This document shows positions 53,374-61,072 of a stretch of 64,000 nucleotides of DNA, in pieces. Within the stretch, counting starts at the first letter, position 1. Each line of letters begins with the position of its first letter. A program made the position numbers and the translations under genes. The notes beneath the pieces were generated by a model. The model made no database searches. It was not told the origin of the DNA and saw only the letters and a list, made by a program, of their open reading frames with translations. This DNA is from Polynucleobacter sp. 78F-HAINBA (lineage in GTDB: Bacteria; Pseudomonadota; Gammaproteobacteria; Burkholderiales; Burkholderiaceae): the NCBI RefSeq assembly GCF_018882325.1, contig NZ_JACVOQ010000004.1, positions 124,001 through 188,000 of the forward strand. The letters are read 5' to 3'.

Positions 53374-53379
53374 AAGGCC

Positions 53380-53796
53380 ATGTTTGAACAATGTCTTTAT
53401 TTCAATACCACCAGCCTAGCTCGTCAGCTCGAGCGGGAGTGGACGAGTGCTTTTAAACCTTTTGGCCTTACGCCTTCCCAAGCCTTCATGCTTAGAGTGG
53501 TTTTGAACAAAGCTTCACTATTGCAAAGCGAGTTGGCAAGTGAGATGAATATCAGCCGCCCAACAGCGACTAGGGCTTTAGATGGATTGGAGCGCCTCTC
53601 ATTAATTAAGCGGGTAGCTTCTGAGAAGGATGGCCGGGAACAAGAGATTCACCCCACCAAAAAGGCCATGGAGATGAAAGAAGCCATTAATGCCGCTAGC
53701 GTAGCAGTAGCCAAGCGTCTTAAAAAATCTTTAGGCACTAGTCATTTTGAAGATGCTGTAGATCAAATACGAAGTATTAGCTCCGCCTTAAAGTAA
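53380..53796 (+). CDS. MarR-family transcriptional regulator
   Basis: A 138-aa winged-helix protein. The core reads LQSELASEMNISRPTATRAL followed by KRVASEKDGREQEIHPTKKA, the recognition helix and wing of MarR proteins. It is likely a dimeric repressor released by a small ligand. Three identical operators (53343, 53831, 54174) suggest it controls itself and the next two genes. Confidence 0.9.
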   Translation: MFEQCLYFNTTSLARQLEREWTSAFKPFGLTPSQAFMLRVVLNKASLLQSELASEMNISRPTATRALDGLERLSLIKRVASEKDGREQEIHPTKKAMEMKEAINAASVAVAKRLKKSLGTSHFEDAVDQIRSISSALK

Positions 53797-53830
53797 TGTG
53801 TTTTTGTGAGCTCTTTTTTATTTCCTAATT

Positions 53831-53846
53831 AGTTGCATAGCTAACT
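53831..53846. promoter_or_regulatory. MarR operator 2
   Basis: Second exact copy of AGTTGCATAGCTAACT, about 35 bases upstream of the DUF2917 gene. No convincing -10 box is placed as it is at operator 1. Confidence 0.65.
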
Positions 53847-53877
53847 TTATGACCAAGCAAGATACAAGGAGAAGCAA

Positions 53878-54183
53878 ATGAATATTGAACTTAGCAATAC
53901 CATCATCCAAGTTACTGAAACCAATAAGGTGAGCTTCTCAAAAGCACACAACACACGTCTGGAATGCCTAGAAGGCAGCATCTGGCTGACGTTTGATGAT
54001 CTTGACGGAGATTTCCTCCTTACGGCAGGGGAACATCTCTTGATTAACAGCAACGGCTTGGCTCTAATTTCGGGACTTCCATCTGCCAAGATCAGGCTGA
54101 CTACACCAGCAATACAGCCAACCGCCTTCAGTAGATTGTTGAGTTGGATTAATGATCATTTTCTGAACCTTATAGTTGCATAG
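53878..54183 (+). CDS. DUF2917-family protein
   Basis: A 101-aa protein with the DUF2917 pattern: a small beta-rich domain, LECLEGSIWLTFDDLDGDFL then LTAGEHLLINSNG. The fold is probably cupin-like. AGGAG lies six bases before the start. The stop codon lies inside the third MarR operator. Role unknown; in the MarR regulon by position. Confidence 0.75.
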   Translation: MNIELSNTIIQVTETNKVSFSKAHNTRLECLEGSIWLTFDDLDGDFLLTAGEHLLINSNGLALISGLPSAKIRLTTPAIQPTAFSRLLSWINDHFLNLIVA

Positions 54184-54189
54184 CTAACT
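54174..54189. promoter_or_regulatory. MarR operator 3
   Basis: Third exact copy of AGTTGCATAGCTAACT, overlapping the last codons of the DUF2917 gene and 41 bases before the tautomerase gene. Confidence 0.65.
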
Positions 54190-54229
54190 TTTTTATTCAT
54201 TAACAACCAAACCACCTCAGGAGAATTTC

Positions 54230-54619
54230 ATGCCCATCCTCAACGTTAAAGTGAGCGGACAAAAGAGTATTGCCACCACCAAAGCTATTCATGAATTACT
54301 ACTCGATTTGACTCATCGCATTCTGGGTAAGAAAAAGGAGGTCACTGCTATCGCAATTGACTATGTTGATCCCGATTGCTGGATGGTAGGCGGTAAACTA
54401 CTGAGCGAGCAGGGTAAAAACAGCTTTTACTTTGATATTAAGATTACCGATGAAACCAATACTAAAGATGAAAAGGCTCGGTATATTAAAGAGGCTTTTG
54501 CGGGGTTTGAACAAATCCTAGGCAATCTGCATGAAGAGAGTTACATCTATGTGCAAGATGTAAGGGCGGCTAGTTATGGTTTCGGCGGGAAAACCCAGGA
54601 ATACCGATATCACCACTAA
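54230..54619 (+). CDS. Tautomerase-superfamily protein
   Basis: A 129-aa protein of the 4-oxalocrotonate tautomerase superfamily. It begins MPILNVKVSG, which after removal of Met exposes the N-terminal proline that is the general base in this family. Tandem beta-alpha-beta units are visible (ATTKAIHELLLDLTHRILG and DEKARYIKEAFAGFEQILG). The substrate is unknown, perhaps an aromatic breakdown product sensed by the MarR regulator. Confidence 0.82.
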   Translation: MPILNVKVSGQKSIATTKAIHELLLDLTHRILGKKKEVTAIAIDYVDPDCWMVGGKLLSEQGKNSFYFDIKITDETNTKDEKARYIKEAFAGFEQILGNLHEESYIYVQDVRAASYGFGGKTQEYRYHH

Positions 54620-54659
54620 ACCCCAGCTTTATGAACGGTTTTCAGCTGGTCGGTTGATT

Positions 54660-54683
54660 ATTTGATCAATATATTGACCAAAT
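54660..54683. promoter_or_regulatory. Operator upstream of the HTH/nucleotidyltransferase pair
   Basis: A 24-base inverted repeat of ATTTG(A/G)TCAATA halves with one mismatched pair. It covers a possible -35 TTGACC (54674-54679), with TAAAAT 18 bases on. A further TGATCAAAT half-site lies at the start codon. Autoregulation by the HTH protein is likely. Confidence 0.6.
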
Positions 54684-54712
54684 AATAGGTTTATGGTTAA
54701 AATAATGATCAA

Positions 54713-55414
54713 ATGACTGCTTCTGAACTTAGCCCCATCCTAGAGCGCCAATTGCTATTGCAACTAGGCGATCGCATTAAGCGCTTACGTAAAGCGCAAG
54801 GGCTTGGCACGGTCGAAGTATCTGCGCGTGCAAAACTTACTCGCAATACTCTACGGTCGATTGAAGCAGGCGATCCATCTCCTTCAATCGGCGCTTACCT
54901 ACGAGTGATGTCCGTTCTTGGCGTTAGCGGAGAGTTAGCGCTTTTGGCGGGCGATACGATGCAAGCTGCTCCCGCCGGATCAGCAGGAGCAAGGTCCAGA
55001 CGCACTACCCCTAACGTACAAGTACGCGTTTTGCAAGATAACGCCGGGCACCGACTTCAAGATCTACAAAGCCTTACTCTGCATGAAGAAGCTGTTCAGT
55101 TAGTGAAGACTGATCCTGCCTTGCTGCTACAGGCTCAAGACACCCTAGAGCGTTGGCTTGCTGCTGGCGACTCTCGCTCAGCTAGCCTATGGCGTGAGTG
55201 GCAACTCATCCTAAGTGCAGGCTCTTGGCGCAAAGTGCTTGGCCGAACAAGACATGCTCAGCAACTCAGACAAACTTCACCACTGGTGACCATCCTTCCA
55301 GATGAAGTGCGCCTACGCATTTTGAAAGATGTGAGTGCACTCAAAAAAGGGGTTGTCTTTGGTGGCTCTTTGACTACCGCCCAGGATGAGCAAGACTTCA
55401 AGGAACTACCATGA
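54713..55414 (+). CDS. HTH-domain protein, probable antitoxin/regulator
   Basis: A 233-aa protein with a Cro/C1-type HTH at residues 17-75 (LGDRIKRLRKAQGLGTVEVS, then LTRNTLRSIEAGDPSPSIGA). The remaining 150 residues are helical with no recognised domain. It overlaps the nucleotidyltransferase gene by 4 bases and has a palindromic operator in front, the standard layout of a toxin-antitoxin locus in which the first gene is antitoxin and repressor. Confidence 0.8.
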   Translation: MTASELSPILERQLLLQLGDRIKRLRKAQGLGTVEVSARAKLTRNTLRSIEAGDPSPSIGAYLRVMSVLGVSGELALLAGDTMQAAPAGSAGARSRRTTPNVQVRVLQDNAGHRLQDLQSLTLHEEAVQLVKTDPALLLQAQDTLERWLAAGDSRSASLWREWQLILSAGSWRKVLGRTRHAQQLRQTSPLVTILPDEVRLRILKDVSALKKGVVFGGSLTTAQDEQDFKELP

Positions 55415-55971
55415 CACGAGAAGAGCTAGAGCACATCATTCGCGCCAGTGCCGATGTCACCAACCAATATGAATTTGTGATCATCGGTAGCCAGTCAATG
55501 CTGGGCCAAGTGCCTAATCCAGAAAAGGTCTTCACCGTTTCTATGGAAGCGGACATCTATCCACGACAGGCTCCTGACTTGGCTGATGAGATTGATGGTG
55601 CAATTGGTGAAGGCTCGCAATTCCACGAGACTTATGGTTACTACGCTCAAGGTGTGGGGCCGGATACCGCAATACTGCCAAAAGACTGGATGTCGCGTAT
55701 CCATCGCGTGCAAAACAACAATACCAATGGTCGAGTGGGGTACTGCCTTGATGTGCTTGATCTCTTTCTTGCAAAGGCTGCGGCAGGGCGGGACAAAGAT
55801 CGAGAGTTTTGTATGGCGCTACTGGAGTACGCCTACCTTGCGCCCGCACAAGCCTTAGAGTTGGTGCCGACTATGCCGCTCGATGATGGTGTGCAGCGAA
55901 CGCTACGCGCAACGATTCGTCGCTGGGCAAAAGCATTGCGAGATGCAGGCCACGATATTCCACAGGAATAA
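55411..55971 (+). CDS. Nucleotidyltransferase-like protein (DUF6036 type), possible toxin
   Basis: A 186-aa protein with a minimal nucleotidyltransferase pattern: FVIIGSQSML (GS motif) and SMEADIYPR (acidic E-x-D motif). Such proteins resemble AbiEii/MenT toxins, which transfer nucleotides to tRNA or other targets. The companion HTH gene and shared operator support a toxin role; this is inferred. An antitoxin role cannot be excluded. Confidence 0.7.
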   Translation: MTREELEHIIRASADVTNQYEFVIIGSQSMLGQVPNPEKVFTVSMEADIYPRQAPDLADEIDGAIGEGSQFHETYGYYAQGVGPDTAILPKDWMSRIHRVQNNNTNGRVGYCLDVLDLFLAKAAAGRDKDREFCMALLEYAYLAPAQALELVPTMPLDDGVQRTLRATIRRWAKALRDAGHDIPQE

Positions 55972-56004
55972 AAGTGAATCATTACCTCCATCACCATTAA
56001 GAAT

Positions 56005-56055
56005 ATTGATCTAGATAGAGCGTGCAATTAACTATCCTCTATCTATCAAGCTCGA
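56005..56055. repeat. Direct repeat, copy 1 (flanks the 210-aa gene)
   Basis: Shares ATCTAGAT, then GCAATTAAC and ATCCTCTATCTA, with 56747-56795, allowing a few differences. The two copies flank a single minus-strand gene. Confidence 0.45.
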
Positions 56056-56678
56056 TCTAATTCTGATAAGACTTCTAGCGTCATATCTCGATTGCTTTTT
56101 CTTTTATCAATCAACTCCCAGTCTTTTTCCAACTCCGCACTTGAGCTGCACTTGACCAATAGCTGAGTTACTTCGGCTACTCCAATTAACGCCTCTTCTT
56201 TAGTTTTTGCAATCATTCTTGAAATGATCAACCTGGCCTCTTCTTTTCTTGGGCTGCTGAGAGCATTGACCATCAAGACGGTTAACCTTAATCCCCTTGA
56301 AGTCTCAAGAACTCTCGCCATTAACCCTGCATCTGAAATTATTGATAGCGGCATGGAATGCATTCTTCTATCAAGCTCTTGAAACTCATCTGCCTGAATA
56401 TCCCATCTCACATGCTCGCTATTTAGCTTGGTCAGGCACATTTGGGCTTGATTAGAAATTTCAAGAAATATCCACTTCAGAGCATTTAACTGTTTGCGGC
56501 TCTCCAGCCTCGAGCCCTCTATTCTTCGAGCCTCCTCTTTAGACTGCTGATAGATGATTGCCAAGATGCCAAGAATTATTGCGCAGACTGAGCCTATAGC
56601 CTGAACCCAGGCCGCACACTCTGTGCGAGTAAAAGAAACTGGGACTAAAAGGCAGGTGTTACAAATATCGTAGTCCAT
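56046..56678 (-). CDS. Single-pass membrane hypothetical protein
   Basis: I do not recognise it. The 210-aa protein has one hydrophobic segment at about residues 23-44 (WVQAIGSVCAIILGILAIIY), a short outer part with two cysteines, and a long helical cytoplasmic part. It is flanked by two related direct repeats, which may mark it as a separately acquired gene. Confidence 0.6.
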   Translation of the reverse strand: MDYDICNTCLLVPVSFTRTECAAWVQAIGSVCAIILGILAIIYQQSKEEARRIEGSRLESRKQLNALKWIFLEISNQAQMCLTKLNSEHVRWDIQADEFQELDRRMHSMPLSIISDAGLMARVLETSRGLRLTVLMVNALSSPRKEEARLIISRMIAKTKEEALIGVAEVTQLLVKCSSSAELEKDWELIDKRKSNRDMTLEVLSELDRA

Positions 56679-56746
56679 TGCAGCCCCTTTTATTCAATAT
56701 CCAAATATTAAGCGTCCCGCAACAACTAGATGCAAATTAGTTTATT

Positions 56747-56795
56747 CCATCTAGATCAGGCAATAAGCGATCCTCTATCTAACGAGGCTTGATGG
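56747..56795. repeat. Direct repeat, copy 2
   Basis: Partner of 56005-56055. Shared blocks are ATCTAGAT, GCAAT and ATCCTCTATCTA. Confidence 0.45.
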
Positions 56796-56810
56796 AATAG
56801 GGCTGGCGAG

Positions 56811-56843
56811 GATTGCCCCAATCGGCCAAAGATGGGAAGATGA
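56811..56843 (+). repeat. Leader repeat before the AbiJ-like gene
   Basis: GATTGCC, CCAAAG and TGGGAAGAT occur here in the same spacing as at 59201-59233, about 25 of 31 positions matching. Both copies lie shortly upstream of a plus-strand start codon in a divergent gap. Confidence 0.5.
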
Positions 56844-56867
56844 GTAATTACTTTTGGAGCCCTATAA

Positions 56868-57683
56868 ATGCTTTTTAGCGAAAGAAATGGTCATAGCCAA
56901 CTACCCTCGAACCTAAAACCTGATTCCATTTCGCCTACGCTCCGAAATTCCTTATGGAATGAAGTAATAGAGTGGATTGACACTCAAGACTTGGGAAGCG
57001 TTTGCTACTTAATTTGGAAAAATTTCTTTAAAACTCCAACAGACAAAATGCCCGCAATTGAGAGCTATAGGGGCATAAGTTATGCCCACGCTTGGGCACA
57101 AGTCAGAGAATATTACTTCTCATGCCCATGGCATAAAGTATTTAGCTTTATCGAGTTTCTAATTTCTACAGACCCTTATGGCCCGCTTGCGACAAAGATA
57201 AATGCTATTTTGATTGAAGAGGTGTCTGCATATCGCATATTTAATAATCACTTCATTCAAATAACCGACCAACATGAACTTTCGGCGCTATCAGAAGGTA
57301 TTTCATATAAGGGAATTTTTTCTCCAGTATCTCACCACATTCAATCTTCTATAGACCTATTATCGAGTCGCGAAAATCCTGACTATCGGAATTCAATTAA
57401 GGAAGCAATTTCAGCAGTTGAAGCAATGGGAAAAATAATTACCAATCAGCCAAATGCAACTCTTGGCGAAATACTTAAAACACTTGAGTCAAAACATAAA
57501 CTTCATGGAGCCCTAAAGAATGGCTACTTAAGTCTATATGGCTATACAAGTGATGCTAATGGCATTAGACACGGACTAATGGAAGAATCAAATCTAACGC
57601 AAGCAGACGCCAAATATTTTTTATTGTCATGCACTAGCTTTGTAAATTACTTGAAGACTTTTGTTGCAAACTCAAAAGAATAG
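56868..57683 (+). CDS. AbiJ_NTD4-type abortive-infection-like protein
   Basis: The N-terminal LFSERNGHSQ, then TLRNSLWNEVIEWI, matches the AbiJ N-terminal domain 4 pattern. The C-terminal ~130 residues (SIKEAISAVEAMGKII, GYLSLYGYTSDANGIRHGLM) match the helical domain usually paired with it, which contains an RxxxxH-like element. AbiJ proteins are linked to abortive infection, but the mechanism of this architecture is unknown. The CWC gene starts inside its 3' end. Confidence 0.78.
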   Translation: MLFSERNGHSQLPSNLKPDSISPTLRNSLWNEVIEWIDTQDLGSVCYLIWKNFFKTPTDKMPAIESYRGISYAHAWAQVREYYFSCPWHKVFSFIEFLISTDPYGPLATKINAILIEEVSAYRIFNNHFIQITDQHELSALSEGISYKGIFSPVSHHIQSSIDLLSSRENPDYRNSIKEAISAVEAMGKIITNQPNATLGEILKTLESKHKLHGALKNGYLSLYGYTSDANGIRHGLMEESNLTQADAKYFLLSCTSFVNYLKTFVANSKE

Positions 57684-57864
57684 AAAAGATATTGGAACCA
57701 TTTGCCCGGCCTGCGGAAAAACCAACGACTGCCAATTGGCAAGCGATAAGAAATGTTGGTGCTTTGATGTGCCAGTTGACAAGTTCAAACTAGAACAAGC
57801 CCTTAAAGACAAATCAAAAGATCAATGTCTTTGTAAGAATTGCTTGAAGAAGTTAAGCGTCTAG
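57661..57864 (+). CDS. Cysteine-rich CWC-family protein
   Basis: A 67-aa protein with the CWC metal-binding pattern: CPACG near residue 15, CWC in KKCWCFD, and CLCKNCL near the end, probably binding zinc. It overlaps the AbiJ-like gene by 23 bases and has no obvious ribosome-binding site; TTG at 57661 or 57664 must serve as start. Translation coupled to the gene before is likely. Confidence 0.65.
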   Translation: MLQTQKNRKDIGTICPACGKTNDCQLASDKKCWCFDVPVDKFKLEQALKDKSKDQCLCKNCLKKLSV

Positions 57865-57892
57865 AGTTTAGACGCTCGCCACAAAAGAGTAA

Positions 57893-59140
57893 TTAATCAA
57901 AGGTGCCTTCAATATGTCGGCGCGCAATCCCGATAGATTCTGATAGAGAAACCCCAAAACCAGCACAGAATTGCTTTAATTCCTCATCTTTTTCATCAAA
58001 AACATTCCGCTCATAGCTCCTATGTAGTCGCAAAAAAACCTGAGCTACCCGATAATTTTGATCACTCTCTTTTATATTTATTAACAAGTTAGCAGCAAGA
58101 TGATGGGACGATAATTCACCAGAACACACCCCTTGATAAATCATTGGGTACTTAGCTTTTAGCCCAATAAGCCAAGACTCTAATGCTACAAAATTCCTGG
58201 TGGAGGACATCGTCCACCAGTCCAACATTCTCTTGCATTGCCTAGCATTTAAATTTAACAATGTGGAGATTGCGATCAACCATCTCGAATTATCTAAGAA
58301 TCGCAACTTTCTCTGTTGATCCAATTCTTCTGCAAGCAAGCTAATTAGCCTTTCCATTGGCGGTGAATTGGTGCTTAAACTGGCAAATGACATCGCAATT
58401 GGATAGTCAATGAACTTATCAAGATACATTGAACCGTCAGTCCCAGCGCCATAAAAGGCTTCAACAGCTTGCTTAATCTGCAACCTATTCCACAGCAAAA
58501 GAAAAGCGACACCTTCTATATCAAATAGGTGCTTAAGTCTTTCCAATAAACGGATTGCATAAGCTGGTGAACACCTGTCCAACTCATCCACAATAACAAT
58601 AACTTTTTCACCTTTAGCTTCTTTAATATGTTTAGCTATAAGCCTTTTTAAATGCTCAAGAACCTCTTTTCTTTCTGCCAACTCATCTAATTTTGCGCGA
58701 ATTATTTCTTCAGATTCATCTTTCAAGATATCTGCTGCTGTATCGAGCACATCTTCATTGATACCAATTAAATTTCCTGCGGTTTTAGCTGCAGCTTTTG
58801 CTAAATTTGGCACTGCCCTTGCGATTAATGGAGCAACGGAATCAAAAAGGTTTTTTCTTTCCGCGGCACCCAATGCTGCGCCCATTGAAGAAATTAAAGT
58901 TAATGCGGGATCATCAACCCAATCTGCCTCAAATGCATCAATCCATACAACATTAAATTGATTGCGCTCTTTAATTAAGGCCTCCAAGTTCTCCCCGAAC
59001 CAGGTCTTCCCAATACCCCAATCTCCATCGATAGCCACTACACCTTTTGGCAATCCCTCAAGCAATTTATAAATGCCCTCAGCAAGTTTTTTTCTGTCCA
59101 ATGCATCATCTGTAAAGGCTGCTTTATTTAAATTGGTCAT
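57893..59140 (-). CDS. KAP-family P-loop NTPase
   Basis: A 415-aa STAND-like ATPase. Walker A GDWGIGKT is at 39-46 and Walker B VIVIVDELDRC at about 180-190 with D185/E186. A short segment with Ala-rich helices between them (about 105-125) may insert into membrane, as in other KAP proteins. The C-terminal part is helical. KAP NTPases occur widely in defence islands. It is convergent with the AbiJ-like/CWC genes and divergent from the DUF2971 gene. Confidence 0.85.
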   Translation of the reverse strand: MTNLNKAAFTDDALDRKKLAEGIYKLLEGLPKGVVAIDGDWGIGKTWFGENLEALIKERNQFNVVWIDAFEADWVDDPALTLISSMGAALGAAERKNLFDSVAPLIARAVPNLAKAAAKTAGNLIGINEDVLDTAADILKDESEEIIRAKLDELAERKEVLEHLKRLIAKHIKEAKGEKVIVIVDELDRCSPAYAIRLLERLKHLFDIEGVAFLLLWNRLQIKQAVEAFYGAGTDGSMYLDKFIDYPIAMSFASLSTNSPPMERLISLLAEELDQQRKLRFLDNSRWLIAISTLLNLNARQCKRMLDWWTMSSTRNFVALESWLIGLKAKYPMIYQGVCSGELSSHHLAANLLINIKESDQNYRVAQVFLRLHRSYERNVFDEKDEELKQFCAGFGVSLSESIGIARRHIEGTFD

Positions 59141-59200
59141 TGCAATTCTCCGTCGTTCAATCGCATTCTTTGTTGCCCAACACCCTTGTGGAGATTAACA

Positions 59201-59233
59201 GATTGCCTGATTTGACCAAAGGTGGGAAGATTC
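59201..59233 (+). repeat. Leader repeat before the DUF2971 gene
   Basis: Second copy of the GATTGCC...CCAAAG.TGGGAAGAT element described at 56811-56843. Confidence 0.5.
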
Positions 59234-59237
59234 CCTT

Positions 59238-60104
59238 ATGCCTTTAGAGCCAAAGATAAAAGTTTCACCTCTTTATGATGAACAAATAGATGCTTATGGA
59301 AATCCCAAGACGGTTGTAATGGGAAGGGGGCACTTCTATAAATATAAATCACTAGCCCCAAAATACCTGCCTCATACATTAGAAATTATTAAAGACAGGA
59401 AGATATTTTGTCCAAGGCCATCTCAAACAAACGACAAAGATGAAGAATTCAAACCGCCAGTTACTGTTGGAGATTATTCCGATCCAATATACAGGGCAAG
59501 AGTCCATAGATGGGTTAGACGCATAGCCACAAGAAGCAACCCTCATGCCTTGGAAGCACAAATTCAGCACCAGCTAAGCATCATTACTCAAGAAGGTCTT
59601 GAGAGCTATGCGAAACAGCTTGAACCCGAATATCACCAAGAAATAGAAAATCAATACCGTCTTTTAAGTCTAAGTGATATTCCAGACAATCATCACTTGT
59701 GGGTTAATTATGCCGATGACTATGCTGGCATTAGCTTTCAATTTTTTATCACTCCAGAATTTTCTACCGTCTATCAAGTTAACTATGTCCAAAGTCGACC
59801 TAAGTGGGATTTAGTATGCGACCAAGATATGGAGACTCTTTCTGCTACGGCTCTTACTAAACTGGATAAATGGCGAGATGAAAGGGAATTCAGAGTGGTT
59901 ATTTCCGAACCGCCGCTTCCATATGGGCCCGTATTAGTAAATCAAAAATTAGATTTGCCAATTGAAGCATTCGCTGGAATTTATTTGGGAAATAAAATTA
60001 ATCCAACAATTAAAACTTTAATTGTAGATTTGGCAAAACAGTATTTACCTTTAGTTCCAATTTATGAAGTTGCCAAAGGCTCTCTAATAAAGAAGATACT
60101 ATAA
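59238..60104 (+). CDS. DUF2971-family protein
   Basis: A 288-aa protein with DUF2971 signatures: FYKYKSLAP near residue 35, FCPRPSQTNDKDEEF, LLSLSDIPDNHHLWVNYAD (the usual small-residue/Trp-x-x-Tyr segment), GISFQF, and WRDEREFRVV near 210. Members are common near phage-defence genes and have been likened to ADP-ribosyltransferase folds, but no activity is established. It shares a leader repeat with the AbiJ-like gene, suggesting joint regulation. Confidence 0.8.
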   Translation: MPLEPKIKVSPLYDEQIDAYGNPKTVVMGRGHFYKYKSLAPKYLPHTLEIIKDRKIFCPRPSQTNDKDEEFKPPVTVGDYSDPIYRARVHRWVRRIATRSNPHALEAQIQHQLSIITQEGLESYAKQLEPEYHQEIENQYRLLSLSDIPDNHHLWVNYADDYAGISFQFFITPEFSTVYQVNYVQSRPKWDLVCDQDMETLSATALTKLDKWRDEREFRVVISEPPLPYGPVLVNQKLDLPIEAFAGIYLGNKINPTIKTLIVDLAKQYLPLVPIYEVAKGSLIKKIL

Positions 60105-60296
60105 AAATTTCACCAGCTCAAAGCTGTCGATGCCAATTCGGGAATATTCGAAACCGCTGGAAACCAATAGATTCGGTGCTTAGCGGGTAGTGAGTCTTGT
60201 TGTGCTTAGACCCAATATGTAGAACTGTTTTAGTCTTTAACCTGGTTGAGCTAATGCGAGCGTGAAAATCCGCCCGACGAACTTATTCGTCCACCA

Positions 60297-60986
60297 TTAC
60301 GCACCTAAATTAAGGGCCGCCTTTTGAATCACCGTCTCCATTACGACAATCCGATCCTTTTGGAGTGCCAGTACCTCATTCACTAATGCTGGGCCCGCTT
60401 TTTTTGGCGAACCACAATTAAATGGTGGCACAGGATCATATTCAAGTGCCAACTGAAGTCGCTTAGCAATATCTTCCCCTGCAAGTTCTGCGGCTAGCTC
60501 ATAAGCAAAATCAATGCCCGCAGTTACCCCTCCGCCAGAGATAAATTTTCCATCTTTGACCACTCGTTGATTAATGGGCTCAACACCAAATAGCGGAAGA
60601 TATTTGCTCCAGATCCAGTGACACGCACTTTTGTGGCCCTTGAGGATTCCAGCAGCCGCAAGAATGAGTGATCCATTACAGACGGAGGTTATGTATTTTG
60701 CGCCGATGCTTTGCTTGCGCAGGAATGAGAGTGTTATTTCATCAATCATCTGCTCCCCGATTCCAAAGCCGCCGGGCACACAAAGAACATCTAATTGGGG
60801 GCAGGTCTCAAATGTTGTCGTTGGATTAATTGAAAACCCGACATCCGTCATTACTGGGGTTAAGCCTTTCCACACTAGATGCACTTTCGCATTGGGCACT
60901 CGGCTAAGCACTTGGGCGGGGCCAGTGAGATCAAGCTGCGTCAAATTAGGAAATAACAAAAAGCCCACTTCGATGTTTGTATTCAT
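60297..60986 (-). CDS. DJ-1/PfpI-family protein (isonitrile-hydratase-like)
   Basis: A 229-aa DJ-1/PfpI-fold enzyme. The nucleophile Cys is C103 in SVCNGSLILA, after the conserved CVPGGFGIGEQM. An N-terminal LTQLDLTGPAQVLSR supplies the acidic residue D19 used by InhA-type isonitrile hydratases. It is divergent from a GlxA-type regulator, a common pairing. The substrate is unproven. Confidence 0.85.
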   Translation of the reverse strand: MNTNIEVGFLLFPNLTQLDLTGPAQVLSRVPNAKVHLVWKGLTPVMTDVGFSINPTTTFETCPQLDVLCVPGGFGIGEQMIDEITLSFLRKQSIGAKYITSVCNGSLILAAAGILKGHKSACHWIWSKYLPLFGVEPINQRVVKDGKFISGGGVTAGIDFAYELAAELAGEDIAKRLQLALEYDPVPPFNCGSPKKAGPALVNEVLALQKDRIVVMETVIQKAALNLGA

Positions 60987-61072
60987 ATCGGTCCGTTACA
61001 TAAATTAAGCATGATCAAAGTCTAAGCAATATTGATTTGGCATAAATGACAAAATCATGCTAATTTCTGCCA

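Noticed and set aside
60276-60291. GACGAA/TTCGTC hairpin between DUF2971 and DJ-1 genes
   Set aside because: Six base pairs and no T-run on either strand. Too weak to call a terminator; the surrounding 190 bases hold nothing else.
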